Positions 24,253 through 33,656 are shown, counted from the first letter of the stretch. The stretch: 64,000 nt of DNA from Lachnospiraceae bacterium (GCA_017546025.1 JAFYYS010000009.1:1-64000); one strand, 5' to 3'. Notes: generated from the sequence alone by a model not told the origin. Numbers and translations are program-made.

Positions 24253-25449
24253 ATGGATCAGGAACAGAACGTGCAACCCGTCGAGGCTGAAACCAAGCCC
24301 GCAAACAACCAACCCGAAAAGGAAACCGAAAAGCCCGCAGAAGTAAAAGGCTTTCGGAAATTCCTGCAGAGAAAGAACATCGTCATCTCCGGAAAGCGTT
24401 ACGGAATCGATGCCCTCAGTGCCATGGCACAGGGTCTCTTCGCGTCGCTTTTGATCGGTACGATCATTGCCACCCTCGGACAGCAGTGCGGCAAGCTGGT
24501 ACCGGAAGGAATGGATTGGCTGAAAACCTTCTGTGATTATCTCGTAAGAATCGGCGACTTTGCGAAGAAAGCTGCCGGTCCTGCGATGGCCGTTTCCATC
24601 GCTTATGCCCTGCAGGCTCCCCCGCTTGTTTTGTTCTCGTCTCTTGCCGTCGGCGTAGCAGCCAACGGAGAAGGCGGTGCAGGCGGCCCGCTTGCCGTAT
24701 TATTGATTACAATCGTCGCCGTGGAAATCGGTAAGATGGTTTCCAAAGAAACCAAGGTGGATATTCTCGTCACCCCGTTCGTTACGATCTTCGTCGGCGG
24801 AATTCTTGCCATTCTCTGCGCCCCGCACATCGGCTGGGCTGCAGGTAAGATCGGCACATTTATCAACTGGGCTACCAATCAGCAGCCCTTCATCATGGGC
24901 ATTCTCGTCTCCGTTGTCATCGGTATTGCGCTGACGCTTCCGATCAGCAGTGCCGCCATCTGCGCGGCCATCGGAATCGGCGGACTGGCAGGCGGTGCGG
25001 CAGTGGCCGGATGCTGTGCACAGATGGTCGGATTTGCCTTCATGAGCTATCGTGAAAACAAAGTCGGCGGTCTTGTATCCCAGGGTCTCGGCACCAGCAT
25101 GCTGCAGATGGGTAACATCGTAAAGAATCCGCGAATCTGGATTCCGCCGATTCTCGCTTCCGCGATTACCGGTCCGATCGCAACCTGCATCTTCAAGCTT
25201 TCCCTTGCCGGCAACGATGTACTGGCAGGTAACTCGCTGTGCGGCGGCATGGGCACCTGCGGTCTGGTCGGACAGATCGGCGTTGTCACCGGTTGGACTG
25301 CTTCCGGCTTTAAGCCCGGCGCATTTGACTGGATCGGACTCGTGCTGATCTCCCTTGTTCTTCCGGCCATTCTTTCCGTGCTGTTCTGCGAGATTCTCCG
25401 CAAGCTCGGCTGGATTAAAAAGGACGACCTGAAGCTTCCCGAAAACTGA
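24253..25449 (+). CDS. PTS IIC-like membrane transporter (PTS_EIIC_2 type)
   Basis: 398 residues. A charged N-terminal tail of about 45 residues is followed by about nine glycine-rich membrane segments: AMAQGLFASLLIGTI, PAMAVSIAYALQAPPLVLFSS, LPISSAAICAAIGIGGLAGGAA. These resemble the stand-alone PTS_EIIC_2 family, which lacks IIA and IIB domains and has no known sugar. No PTS partner genes are adjacent. The ATG at 24253 is preferred over a GTG at 24244 because the GGAAAGGAAGG site immediately abuts that GTG. Confidence 0.8.
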   Translation: MDQEQNVQPVEAETKPANNQPEKETEKPAEVKGFRKFLQRKNIVISGKRYGIDALSAMAQGLFASLLIGTIIATLGQQCGKLVPEGMDWLKTFCDYLVRIGDFAKKAAGPAMAVSIAYALQAPPLVLFSSLAVGVAANGEGGAGGPLAVLLITIVAVEIGKMVSKETKVDILVTPFVTIFVGGILAILCAPHIGWAAGKIGTFINWATNQQPFIMGILVSVVIGIALTLPISSAAICAAIGIGGLAGGAAVAGCCAQMVGFAFMSYRENKVGGLVSQGLGTSMLQMGNIVKNPRIWIPPILASAITGPIATCIFKLSLAGNDVLAGNSLCGGMGTCGLVGQIGVVTGWTASGFKPGAFDWIGLVLISLVLPAILSVLFCEILRKLGWIKKDDLKLPEN

Positions 25450-25473
25450 TTCGGATTCGATATTTACGGTTCG

Positions 25474-25515
25474 AAGGCGGATGTTCTACTCTTGTAGAAT
25501 ATCCGCCTTATTTAT
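25474..25515 (+). terminator. Bidirectional terminator between convergent genes
   Basis: AAGGCGGAT...ATCCGCCTT with an inner TTCTAC/GTAGAA stem, then ATTTATTT on the plus strand. The minus-strand acetyltransferase stop codon (25486) lies inside the hairpin. Confidence 0.75.
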
Positions 25516-26016
25516 TTCGAGTTCGCAGCATACCCAAGGCTCTCCGAGAATCTCTACCTCCCGTTCCTTCACGGCATCGGGATCCACAGGCGGATGGAAT
25601 CCGACCTTCAGATAACAGAGTGCTGCCGGCGTATTGTCCCGAAAGACGCCCAGTGTGACCTTTTCCACATGATATTCCGAAAAGGCAAGCTTCAAGGCTT
25701 CGCGAAGCATCTCAGCCCCGTAGCCCCGGCCTCTTTTCAGATAATCGACGATGATAAATCCGAAACGGATTACCGTTTTGTCCTCCGACGACGGATACCG
25801 CATGATCAGATGCCCGACAAGGCCGTTCTCATCATACGCGGTATACGGGAAGAACTCGTCCGGGTCGGCGTCGGAATATAACGCATTCATATCCTGCGGC
25901 GACACCGGATAGTGGCCGTACCGGTCGGCACTCCACAAATAGCAGCTACGCTCATCCGCAATCCAGCGGACAATCGTCTCCGCATCACTCTTTACATACT
26001 TTCTGAGTTTCAGCAT
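25486..26016 (-). CDS. GNAT family N-acetyltransferase
   Basis: 176 residues. An N-terminal LRKYVKSDAETIVRWI, then IIVDYLKRGRGYGAEMLREAL (the acetyl-CoA loop R/QxxGxG/A) and TLGVFRDNTPAALCYLKVGF are typical of RimJ/RimL-like GNAT proteins. Substrate unknown. It lies 15 bases downstream of the HAD hydrolase and probably shares its transcript. Confidence 0.9.
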   Translation of the reverse strand: MLKLRKYVKSDAETIVRWIADERSCYLWSADRYGHYPVSPQDMNALYSDADPDEFFPYTAYDENGLVGHLIMRYPSSEDKTVIRFGFIIVDYLKRGRGYGAEMLREALKLAFSEYHVEKVTLGVFRDNTPAALCYLKVGFHPPVDPDAVKEREVEILGEPWVCCELEINKADILQE

Positions 26017-26031
26017 TTCTCCCCTCCGGCA

Positions 26032-26709
26032 TTAATTCAAATACAAAAGCACGTCTGCCGGCTTCTCGGCCTGGTCATATTCCATCATGACCGGGCACGG
26101 AATGTGCGGCTCAAACGCGAGCGGGCGGAACCATTCCGCCTGAACGGCTTTCATGCCGATGGCCGTTGCGGCAAGCAGCTCTCTGCTTCCGCCGTCTCCG
26201 ACATACAGGCACTCGTTCGGCTCAAGCCCGAGCTCGTCAAGCATGCGGTAGAAGATAACGGGGTTCGGCTTGAACGTGCCCTGCTCATACGAAAGCTTCG
26301 CGGAATCAAAGAACGGGAAAAGCTTCGAGTTGTGAATCATCTCGCACTCATCCGAGAAGCAGTTGCTGATCACGCCGATCAGAATGCCTCTCTTCTTCAG
26401 TTCCGTCAGCAGATTGATGATTTCATCCGGAATGTTGTTAAAGGTATCCGTAAGTCCTTCGCGGCGTTTCCGCACAACCAGTTCAACAGCCTCGTCGGTA
26501 CAGGCATCGAGCATCTCAAGCGACTTGCGAAGCCCGTCCTCGAGAGTATACATGCCGATGGTGCGGTCCAGCTCCGTTTTATGCCATGCGTCACGGAAAG
26601 TGTCAACCGGAATTCCAAGGTCCTCCGCAATGTTTTCGCTGAAATAGGTCCTGCCTTTAAAAAGCGTGACCAGCGTTTCGAACATGTCAAACACAACAGC
26701 TTTAATCAT
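26032..26709 (-). CDS. HAD superfamily hydrolase
   Basis: 225 residues. VVFDMFETLV carries the nucleophile Asp with Glu/Thr in the DxFxT style of subclass IA (haloacid-dehalogenase/phosphatase). IGVISNCFSDE is motif II, KPNPVIF motif III lysine, and YVGDGGSRELLAA motif IV. It probably removes phosphate from a small metabolite. The ATG at 26709 has GGAAAGGAAG. An earlier in-frame ATG at 26748 overlaps the preceding stop and lacks a site. Confidence 0.88.
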   Translation of the reverse strand: MIKAVVFDMFETLVTLFKGRTYFSENIAEDLGIPVDTFRDAWHKTELDRTIGMYTLEDGLRKSLEMLDACTDEAVELVVRKRREGLTDTFNNIPDEIINLLTELKKRGILIGVISNCFSDECEMIHNSKLFPFFDSAKLSYEQGTFKPNPVIFYRMLDELGLEPNECLYVGDGGSRELLAATAIGMKAVQAEWFRPLAFEPHIPCPVMMEYDQAEKPADVLLYLN

Positions 26710-26748
26710 TTTCTTCCTTTCCGATGCAGGCGCATCTTTGCGTTTCAT

Positions 26749-28692
26749 TTATCTCTTTCTGCCGATGTTGATGACCACGGCCCAAACACCGAGCAGTCCG
26801 ATCGGAACCAGGATAATCCATGCGATGCCCTTGTGGCTGCCGCCTTCGTCCTGCTTCTCGCTTTCCGACGGAATCCGTCCGGGATCATAACTCTCCGCTC
26901 CCTCTGTCGGCAGATTCATTCCGGGCACCTGTATGATGCTGATTGGCAAATGCGGATTCTGCTCCGCTCCGACAGGCGGCAACATCGTGTCTCCGGCCTC
27001 CGGCAAATCTTCTGCGCCGACTGTGACGGTAATCTCAGGCGTCGGCGTGGCAGACTTCGGGCCTTCCGTAGGATTCGGGGCTTCGGTTAACGAGGGGGCT
27101 TCTGTAGGCGAAGGCTCTCCGGTCGGCGTCACATTTGTATCCGGCGTCGGGGGACCGGCATCCTCGGGCGTCGGGGTGACATTGTCCTCAGGTGTCGGCG
27201 TTATGCCCTCGTTTGGTGTCGGTGTTGCTTCCGCCGGAGTCGGTGTCGGCTCTGCCGAAGGCACCGGTGTCGGGTCGGCAGGCTTCGGCGTCGGCGTAGG
27301 TGTCGGTTTAGGCGTTGGTGTCTGTTTCGGTGTAGGCGTCAGCTTCGGGGTAGGTGTCGCACCCTGCGCGGAAGTTGGCTTCGGCGTCGCCGTAGGCTTC
27401 GGTGTTGATGTCGGCTTCGGTGTTGCAGTGGGCTTGGGCGTCGATGTGGGCTTCGGTGTCGCCGTAGGCTGAGGCGTCGATGTCGGCTTGGGCGTTACCG
27501 TCGGCTGAGGTGTCACGCCGCCGTTATTGACGATCTTGAATGTCAGCTTTTTCGTTCCGGTGCAATTCTCTCCGATGCCCGTGATTGTAATGGTCGCCGT
27601 TCCCGGCCCGGTATTGTTGGAAAATGCGACGGTATAGTCCTTTCCCTCAGTCAGATCCTGCCCGTTCACATTGAGCGGGAGTGAAAAGACAATCGGTGAG
27701 CCGGTGTAAGGCATATCGCTGAGCGAGCCAAACTCCAGCTTCGAAAAATCAATTTTCAGCACCTTCACCGGAAGCGTAGCCGTCTTCGTCTGTCCGTTGT
27801 AAGTAAAGGTCGCGGTCAGATTTGTCTGTCCCGCCTTCTTACCGGTCACGCGGGCGCCGCTGATCGAAGCGATGCTTGGATCGGCTATGGAATAAGAAAC
27901 CTGCGCCTCCGAGGACGAAATCGATATGCCCGGGCACGGTCCCCACGTATCATTCAGGCGAAGGGACAGTCTCGCTGCCGGAATGTCCGTGCTTCCGCCG
28001 TAATAAACCTGCACGTCACTGTATCCGGAGAAGTCTGCCACCAGCTTTAACTCACTAGTTTTGACTTCAACCTGTCTGGTTACGGTTCCTGCGTCTTTAG
28101 CCGTACCTCCACCATTTGTATAACCAAATTCCTGCACGTGGCAGTGGATGTTTCCGATGACTACATGGGCAACGCCGACCGAGGTGAAGTTTGCGTTCAG
28201 CATGTTGCGGCGGTGCCCCTGACCGGCGTACTTGTCGTTGTCTTCTCTCCAACCGTTAAAAGCAGCCGCTGCAGTAGTGTAGGAATTATACCCGATGGCG
28301 ATATTCTCGCCGCTCGAGGAAACACCGTTATAGGTTGCCGTGAAACAACTCGTTCCGTTCGGTCTTGTGTGCGCAAACCGAAGCGATATTTCCAGCGCTC
28401 TCTGCAAAGCAATCTGCTCGAGATTGTAATCATATTTCAAGGGCTGCAGATTGCTGCAGACGACTTTATCTGTATCGTTCGAAGCCCAATACCAGGCATC
28501 GCTTCCGGTCCGGAATGCATTAATCAGCGAAAGCGTATTATAGGAACCTCCATTATCAAACGTTCCGGTCACTGGATATGTTGCGGTCCCGCTTGCTTTC
28601 ACATCAACCGGGAACCCGGGCAGCAAAAAGGCGGCAATCACCAGGATTGCAAGAAAACGCTTACAGCATCTGATGCTCTTACGTCCTGTCAT
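26749..28692 (-). CDS. Surface-anchored CAP-domain (SCP/PR1) protein with TPTP linker
   Basis: 647 residues: signal peptide ending near VKA (33), CAP domain (about 45-215) with FAHTRPNG, SGENIAIG and GQGHRRNMLN, then one BIG2-like Ig domain, an MBG-like domain (MPYTGSPIVF...KDYTVAFSNNTGPGTATITITG), about 160 residues of TPTPKPT/TPTPE linker, and a C-terminal membrane helix with an RKR stop. CAP proteins bind sterols, peptides or metal, or act as proteases; which applies is not clear. AGGAGGTG precedes the ATG at 28692. The ORF extends further but only through the promoter. Confidence 0.88.
   Translation of the reverse strand: MTGRKSIRCCKRFLAILVIAAFLLPGFPVDVKASGTATYPVTGTFDNGGSYNTLSLINAFRTGSDAWYWASNDTDKVVCSNLQPLKYDYNLEQIALQRALEISLRFAHTRPNGTSCFTATYNGVSSSGENIAIGYNSYTTAAAAFNGWREDNDKYAGQGHRRNMLNANFTSVGVAHVVIGNIHCHVQEFGYTNGGGTAKDAGTVTRQVEVKTSELKLVADFSGYSDVQVYYGGSTDIPAARLSLRLNDTWGPCPGISISSSEAQVSYSIADPSIASISGARVTGKKAGQTNLTATFTYNGQTKTATLPVKVLKIDFSKLEFGSLSDMPYTGSPIVFSLPLNVNGQDLTEGKDYTVAFSNNTGPGTATITITGIGENCTGTKKLTFKIVNNGGVTPQPTVTPKPTSTPQPTATPKPTSTPKPTATPKPTSTPKPTATPKPTSAQGATPTPKLTPTPKQTPTPKPTPTPTPKPADPTPVPSAEPTPTPAEATPTPNEGITPTPEDNVTPTPEDAGPPTPDTNVTPTGEPSPTEAPSLTEAPNPTEGPKSATPTPEITVTVGAEDLPEAGDTMLPPVGAEQNPHLPISIIQVPGMNLPTEGAESYDPGRIPSESEKQDEGGSHKGIAWIILVPIGLLGVWAVVINIGRKR
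27050..27515 (-). repeat. Low-complexity repeat coding the TPTPKPT linker
   Basis: Short tandem units of 6 to 36 bases with GGCGTCGG/GGTGTCGG/GGCTTCGG on the plus strand encode Thr-Pro-Lys/Ser/Ala strings. Such tracts vary in length between strains by slippage. Confidence 0.8.
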
Positions 28693-28750
28693 AGCTGCAC
28701 CTCCTCTTCCCGAAAACCCCATCAAAAACCGTCCCCTCCCGGTCTCCTTC

Positions 28751-28795
28751 AGTATAGCAGAAATTCCGCCTCTTTTCAATGAAAAGAGGCGGAAT
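28751..28795 (-). promoter_or_regulatory. Promoter with overlapping inverted repeat for the CAP gene
   Basis: Minus-strand TTGAAA (28774-28779), 17-base spacer and TATACT (28751-28756). A perfect inverted repeat ATTCCGCCTCTTTTC with its complement around a 3-base centre (28763-28795) covers the -35, which suggests an operator as much as a terminator. Confidence 0.55.
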
Positions 28796-28814
28796 TCACT
28801 CTGCCGTCACACAC

Positions 28815-28853
28815 AAAAAGCCCGTCCGATTCAGGGCTCTGAATCGGACGGGC
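28815..28853 (-). terminator. Terminator after the 28860-29402 gene
   Basis: GCCCGTCCGATTCA and its complement form a 14-bp stem, followed by TTTTTGTGTG on the minus strand. Confidence 0.85.
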
Positions 28854-28859
28854 ATCACA

Positions 28860-29402
28860 TCATTGCCTGTCACCCAAAAGATACTCCTTAACCTCACTCA
28901 CTTCAAAATAGTCCGGCGTCGTGCAAACACCAATATTGTCAGCCGCGTTATGCCATGCTATGACTGAGATTTTCTCCTTTGGGATATCAAAAGTCGAAAG
29001 AATGATTTTCATATCCTCCGGCGAAAAACCTCCCAGACCTAACCCCATTCTCCCTATATCGTATGCATACTCCGGATCATAGTAACTCTCCGGATTATAA
29101 TCAATCTTATCGAGTTGTCTTGGAAGTAATCCGCATAGGATTTGCCCTTCACCATTCTCATATCCGTTGACATACTTCCAGACGCAGACCGTAAGGCCCT
29201 TCTCCGGCGATGTATTCATATAATAGCTGGCTAAAGGGTCAAGTTTAAGCTCTTCAAGCCTTTTCTCGTCAGCCTCTCTTTGCTTCTTTTCGGAGTCGTC
29301 GGGTCTTTTTCTGAAGATTAGAAATCCCAGCAAAATCAGGATGCAACAGCCGACGATAACAGCGACAATAATAATTCTTCTTTTGATAACGTTGTCTGCC
29401 AT
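28860..29402 (-). CDS. Membrane-anchored protein of unknown function
   Basis: 180 residues. An N-terminal helix (about 9-31, IIIVAVIVGCCILILLGFLIF) is followed by a charged segment and a globular domain with FSPEDMKIILSTFDI and CTTPDYFEVSEVKEYLL. I do not recognise a family. The base composition is more AT-rich than neighbouring genes. AAAGGAG lies upstream of the ATG. It is monocistronic with its own terminator, next to the CAP surface protein. Confidence 0.7.
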   Translation of the reverse strand: MADNVIKRRIIIVAVIVGCCILILLGFLIFRKRPDDSEKKQREADEKRLEELKLDPLASYYMNTSPEKGLTVCVWKYVNGYENGEGQILCGLLPRQLDKIDYNPESYYDPEYAYDIGRMGLGLGGFSPEDMKIILSTFDIPKEKISVIAWHNAADNIGVCTTPDYFEVSEVKEYLLGDRQ

Positions 29403-29511
29403 TTTTCGCTCCTTTCGGCATATCGATATATTGTTCGATATAACATAAGCCTAACACCTGTAGTCTCACGGTGTCAACTGTCAAAGTCCGCAAATTGTAG
29501 TCTTCTATTTT

Positions 29512-29532
29512 GGGGAAAATGTCACATTCCCC
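29512..29532. repeat. Near-palindromic dispersed-motif pair
   Basis: GGGGAAAATGTCACATTCCCC, intergenic between divergent genes (28860 gene and rhomboid). The rest of the 249-base gap holds the promoter at 29589-29616. Confidence 0.6.
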
Positions 29533-29588
29533 TCGGGAGAAAAATCAACTTCCTTTTTAAGGACCCGGTCCATGCTATGTAAATAGTA

Positions 29589-29616
29589 TTGACATTTCCG
29601 TAAAATATGGTATCAT
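29589..29616 (+). promoter_or_regulatory. Promoter of the rhomboid protease gene
   Basis: TTGACA (29589-29594), 16-base spacer and TATCAT (29611-29616), 36 bases before the start codon. Confidence 0.75.
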
Positions 29617-29652
29617 TACTCTAATGACAGTTTTGAAAAGGAGGTTTCCCGA

Positions 29653-30228
29653 ATGAAGAAATTCTTTTCACGCTTTAAATTGAATGCGCCTGTCACACTT
29701 GGCTTCGTTGCCATTTGCGGCATTGCTCTTTTACTGGACCGTCTGACAGGCGGCTGGACCAACACGAATATCTTCTGCACGTACCGCGACAGTCTGCTGA
29801 ACCCCATGACCTATGTGCGGGCCATCGGATATGCGTTCGGACATGCGGGCTGGGCACATTTTGCCGGCAACATGACCTACATTCTTCTGCTCGGTCCTTT
29901 GGTTGAGGAGAAATACGGCAGCAAGATGTTGATGGAAATGATGCTGATTACCATCGTCGTGACGGCCATCATCCACGCCATCTTCTTCCCGGGCATCGGT
30001 CTTCTCGGCGCGAGCGGCATTGTTTTCATGCTGATCATCCTCTCTTCCATTTCGAATGTGAAGAGCGGGGAGATTCCGATCACATTTGTCATCGTATGCA
30101 TCATCTTCATCGGCGGACAGATTCTGGATTCGTTCCATCAGGACAATGTTTCGCAGCTCGGTCACATCGTGGGCGGCATCTGCGGCGGCGTTCTCGGCCT
30201 GTTCTCTGTCGGACATGAAAAGGAATGA
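29653..30228 (+). CDS. Rhomboid family intramembrane serine protease
   Basis: 191 residues, six helices. FGHAGWAHFAGNMTYI is the conserved His/Asn of helix 2, GASGIVFML carries the catalytic serine in helix 4, and QLGHIVGGICGG the catalytic histidine in helix 6. Rhomboids cut membrane protein substrates within the bilayer. No cytosolic extra domain is present. GGAGGT lies upstream, and the terminator at 30245-30273 follows. Confidence 0.94.
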   Translation: MKKFFSRFKLNAPVTLGFVAICGIALLLDRLTGGWTNTNIFCTYRDSLLNPMTYVRAIGYAFGHAGWAHFAGNMTYILLLGPLVEEKYGSKMLMEMMLITIVVTAIIHAIFFPGIGLLGASGIVFMLIILSSISNVKSGEIPITFVIVCIIFIGGQILDSFHQDNVSQLGHIVGGICGGVLGLFSVGHEKE

Positions 30229-30244
30229 TTTGATTCCAATAAGT

Positions 30245-30273
30245 AAGGCGCCCTCATCGGGGGCGCCTTTTTC
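30245..30273 (+). terminator. Bidirectional terminator between rhomboid and nadE
   Basis: AAGGCGCCC-tcatcg-GGGCGCCTT stem followed by TTTTCATT on the plus strand. On the minus strand it comes just after the nadE stop. Confidence 0.85.
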
Positions 30274-30279
30274 ATTGCT

Positions 30280-31038
30280 TTATTCTTCCGGGATTGCTAC
30301 TTCGATTCCCATGTCAAAGGAAGGCATCAGCTGCAGCTTGAACAGGTTCAGTCTGTGCTTCCGGTCAATCAAAGCCTTGTGCTCAAGGTTCTCAATCTCA
30401 CCGGTCCGGATGTAACGGTCGAGCTCCGCATAAGTGAAGCCGAGGTTGTCCTCGTCGGTCTTGCCGCACAGGCCGTCCGACGGTGTCTTGTCGACAAGAT
30501 TAAGCGGCACATTGAGGTACCGGCCGATTGCCTTAACCTCCTGCACTGTAAAATGCGACAGCGGGCTGAAGTCTCCTACGGAATCGCCGTATCTGGTGGA
30601 ATATCCGACCCAGTCCTCAGAGAGGTTACAGGTGTTCACGACACGGCCGTTATTGCTCTGCGATACCGCATAAACGGTTGTCATACGGATACGGGGGGCC
30701 ATGTTGACAATGGTCTGGTTGGAGATGTCCATCTGGCCTTCGATTGCCTTTTTAAGACCGTCGAAGCTATCCTTGATGTTCACGACATAATGACGGATTC
30801 CGAGGTGCTTGCAAATCTGATAGGAGCAGTCGATATCGGCCTGCTCACCGTTCGGCATCAGTACGCCGATGACACGGTCCTTGCCGAGTGCCTCCACACA
30901 AAGTGCCGCAGCGACGGTACTGTCTTTGCCGCCGGAGATTCCGAGCACGGCGTTACAGCCTTTGCCGTTCTTCTCAAAGAAGTCACGGATCCACGCGACG
31001 CATTCCTTTACAGCCTGTTCCGCATTAAACTGATACAT
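30280..31038 (-). CDS. nadE: NAD+ synthetase (ammonia-dependent)
   Basis: 252 residues. VLGISGGKDSTVAAALC is the ATP-pyrophosphatase loop; NLSEDWVGYSTRYGDSVGDFSPLSHF binds the deamido-NAD and metal. There is no nitrilase glutaminase domain, so it uses free ammonia. It completes NAD synthesis from nicotinate adenine dinucleotide. It follows pgi by about 46 bases. Confidence 0.95.
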   Translation of the reverse strand: MYQFNAEQAVKECVAWIRDFFEKNGKGCNAVLGISGGKDSTVAAALCVEALGKDRVIGVLMPNGEQADIDCSYQICKHLGIRHYVVNIKDSFDGLKKAIEGQMDISNQTIVNMAPRIRMTTVYAVSQSNNGRVVNTCNLSEDWVGYSTRYGDSVGDFSPLSHFTVQEVKAIGRYLNVPLNLVDKTPSDGLCGKTDEDNLGFTYAELDRYIRTGEIENLEHKALIDRKHRLNLFKLQLMPSFDMGIEVAIPEE

Positions 31039-31084
31039 ACTGACCCCTTTCCGCCGACGAACCGGTCTTCCGGGTATAGCCGGC

Positions 31085-32431
31085 TTACAGTCTCTTCAAA
31101 AGTTCTGCACGCATCTCTTCATAGCCGGGCTTTCCGAGAAGGGCGAACATGTTTTTCTTGTAGCTCTCAACGCCGGGCTGGTTGAACGGGTTCACGCCGA
31201 GCATGTAGCCGCTCACACCGCAGGCAAATTCAAAGAAGTAGAACAGCTGGCCGAGGCAGAACTCGTTCTGCTCGGGGAGACGAATCAGAAGGTTCGGTAC
31301 GCCGCCGTCCACATGGGCAAGCTGCGTTCCCTTCATGGCGCTCTTGTTTACGAAATCAACAGTCTTGCCGGCAAGGTAATTCATGCCGTCCAGATCAACC
31401 GGCTCTGCCTCAAGAACGATTTCCTCGGTGCTCTTTGTAAGCTCGATTACGGTCTCGAAAAGAATCCGTGCACCGTCCTGGATGAACTGACCCATGGAAT
31501 GAAGATCGGTTGTCAGATCAACGCTTGCCGGGAAGATACCCTTCTGGTCCTTGCCCTCGGATTCACCGTACAGCTGCTTCCACCACTCGGATACGAAATG
31601 GAGGGAAGGCTCGTAGTTTGCAAGCACCTCAACAGCCTTGCCCTTGCGGTAAAGGATGTTACGGACTGCCGCATACTGCATGGCGTCGTTCTCTTCATAA
31701 GCATCGTTCAGGCAGCGCTCACGCATTGCTGCTGCACCTGCAAGAAGTTGGTCAACATCCGCGCCGCTTACGGCAATCGGAAGAAGGCCTACTGCGGTCA
31801 GAACGGAGAAACGTCCTCCTACATCATCCGGAACAACAAAGCTCTCGTAACCCTCTTCGGTCGCAACCTTCTTAAGGGCTCCTCTTGCCTTGTCGGTCGT
31901 AGCGTAGATACGCTTGTTCGCCTCTTCGCGTCCGTACTTGTCAATCAGCATCTTCTTGAATACACGGAATGCAACAGCGGGCTCGGTCGTGGTACCGGAC
32001 TTACTGATCATGTTAATCGAGAAATCACGGTCGCCGATAACCTGCTTCAGATGCGCGATGTAAGTCGAACTGATGCTGTTGCCGACATAATAAATCTCGG
32101 GAGTCTTGCGGATCTCCTTCGAAACGCTGTTGTAAAAGCTGTGACGCAGGAACTCGATTGCCGCTCTTGCGCCGAGGTAGGAACCGCCGATGCCGATTAC
32201 GAGAAGAACCTCGGAATCGCTCTGAATCTTAGCGGCTGCCTTCTTGATGCGGGCAAGCTCTTCACGGTCATAAGCTACCGGAAGGTCAATCCAACCGAGG
32301 AAATCATTGCCTGCTCCGGACTTCGTTACCAATTCTTTCTTGGCTGCTTCTGCAGCGGTCTTAATCTGCGCAATCTCATCCTTTCTAAGGAATGCCGATG
32401 CGAACGAACTGTCAAATGTCACATTTGCCAT
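31085..32431 (-). CDS. pgi: Glucose-6-phosphate isomerase
   Basis: 448 residues from the ATG at 32431 (GAGAGGC site). [34 protein letters not shown] and [17 protein letters not shown] are the phosphoglucose isomerase signatures. It interconverts glucose-6-P and fructose-6-P. The size is that of the Gram-positive short form. The longer upstream reading frame has no site. The first codons overlap two copies of the dispersed motif (32411-32429). Confidence 0.96.
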   Translation of the reverse strand: MANVTFDSSFASAFLRKDEIAQIKTAAEAAKKELVTKSGAGNDFLGWIDLPVAYDREELARIKKAAAKIQSDSEVLLVIGIGGSYLGARAAIEFLRHSFYNSVSKEIRKTPEIYYVGNSISSTYIAHLKQVIGDRDFSINMISKSGTTTEPAVAFRVFKKMLIDKYGREEANKRIYATTDKARGALKKVATEEGYESFVVPDDVGGRFSVLTAVGLLPIAVSGADVDQLLAGAAAMRERCLNDAYEENDAMQYAAVRNILYRKGKAVEVLANYEPSLHFVSEWWKQLYGESEGKDQKGIFPASVDLTTDLHSMGQFIQDGARILFETVIELTKSTEEIVLEAEPVDLDGMNYLAGKTVDFVNKSAMKGTQLAHVDGGVPNLLIRLPEQNEFCLGQLFYFFEFACGVSGYMLGVNPFNQPGVESYKKNMFALLGKPGYEEMRAELLKRL

Positions 32432-32540
32432 AGAAATGCCTCTCTTTATATTCATTCGGCTCCGCGCCTCGCGGCTCCGTACACGGTTACAGTATAGCAT
32501 AAGGGAGAGATAAAAAAAACTATCATTTTCTGCTGTTTTA

Positions 32541-32549
32541 TGGTATAAT
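32541..32549 (+). promoter_or_regulatory. Extended -10 promoter for the VanY-type gene
   Basis: TGGTATAAT (TGn plus perfect TATAAT) lies 46 bases before the start codon. The -35 is poor. Confidence 0.55.
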
Positions 32550-32594
32550 TTTGTTCGTATTTTCCAAAAACCATACGGGGAGCATCATCAGATT

Positions 32595-33560
32595 ATGGAC
32601 AACCGACGTTACCGCAAAAAAGAAAGTCCCCTTCACGCCACGCTCCGCAGAATCTGGGAGACGAGCAAGGGACTTCTTCTCATTGTTTTGGCACTGGTTC
32701 TCGTGCTGATCATTGTACTTTTGATTTCCAAGAAGAATTCTTCCGAGCCGGCTGACGAAAAGCCGACCGAGGCCGTTGTGAAGCACAAAACACCGACCCC
32801 TGTGTCACCTGATAAGGATACGACAGCGACGCCGGAACCCGTCACCGAGGCTCCGACCGCTACGCCGACCCCGACGCCCTATCCCATCGGCCTTTGCGAA
32901 AGCGTAACGACCGATACCGAAGCTGAGCCGATTGCAAGAGACAACTGGCCGGTTGATTACCTGATGCTTGTGAACTGGGACTACCGTTTGAAGTACTCCG
33001 GCAACCCCGAGAACCTGGTACGTGTCGACTCGGTATTGACCGAGAGCTGGTATCAGATTCAGAATCCGATTTTGGTGAAGGAAGCCGATCGGAACTTCGT
33101 TATCGAGACCGAAGATGACAAATACGACCGCGGCAACCGCGTTGCCCTCGAGCATCTTGACGAGATGTGCAAGGCCTACCACGAAGCCACCGGCTACGGC
33201 GTAAAGGTTTCGCAGACCGGCGCATACCGCAACTACGCAACCCAGGACCGTTTCTGGAACCGCCGTGATAAGAGCATCAATCCTCCCCGTGTCGTTCCCG
33301 GCAACGCCAGTGAGCACCGCACGGGACTCGGCTTTGACGTCTGGGTTCTGGACGGTGAAAAATACGACTACAAATGGCTTCACGCCCACTGCCATGAATA
33401 CGGCTTTATCCTCCGCTACCCGTCGGACAAGACCAAGATTACCGGCGTCACCTACGAGCAGTGGCACTTCCGCTACGTAGGCATCGAAGCCGCCACCGAA
33501 ATCCATAACCTCGGTATGTGCCTCGAGGAATACGTCAAATATAAGAACGGCCGGGAATAA
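32595..33560 (+). CDS. Membrane-anchored VanY-type D-Ala-D-Ala carboxypeptidase
   Basis: 321 residues. A basic N-terminus, a membrane helix (about 26-47), and a PTPVSP...TPTPTPYP linker lead to a peptidase_M15B domain with zinc motifs SEHRTGLGFDV (His, Asp) and EQWHFRYVG (Glu, His). The extracellular enzyme trims terminal D-Ala from peptidoglycan stem peptides. No vancomycin-resistance genes are nearby, so it is probably a housekeeping carboxypeptidase. Confidence 0.92.
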   Translation: MDNRRYRKKESPLHATLRRIWETSKGLLLIVLALVLVLIIVLLISKKNSSEPADEKPTEAVVKHKTPTPVSPDKDTTATPEPVTEAPTATPTPTPYPIGLCESVTTDTEAEPIARDNWPVDYLMLVNWDYRLKYSGNPENLVRVDSVLTESWYQIQNPILVKEADRNFVIETEDDKYDRGNRVALEHLDEMCKAYHEATGYGVKVSQTGAYRNYATQDRFWNRRDKSINPPRVVPGNASEHRTGLGFDVWVLDGEKYDYKWLHAHCHEYGFILRYPSDKTKITGVTYEQWHFRYVGIEAATEIHNLGMCLEEYVKYKNGRE

Positions 33561-33594
33561 CGGTTTTATAACCGCCAAAATACAAACAGAAAAA

Positions 33595-33622
33595 AGGCGC
33601 TGCTACAAGCAGCGCCTTTTCG
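33595..33622 (+). terminator. Bidirectional terminator between the VanY and csp genes
   Basis: AAGGCGCTGCT-aca-AGCAGCGCCTT, preceded by A-run and followed by TTTTC. It serves both convergent genes. Confidence 0.85.
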
Positions 33623-33656
33623 GTGCGTTCACGTACTTTTGATGCAATTATAGAAA

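Noticed and set aside
25912-27090. 392-codon plus-strand open frame opposite the GNAT, HAD and CAP genes
   Set aside because: It crosses three recognised minus-strand genes and their junctions, and the protein has no motif.
27050-27515. CRISPR-like array
   Set aside because: The repeats are irregular, in frame, and code the Thr-Pro linker of the CAP protein; there are no unique spacers of constant length.
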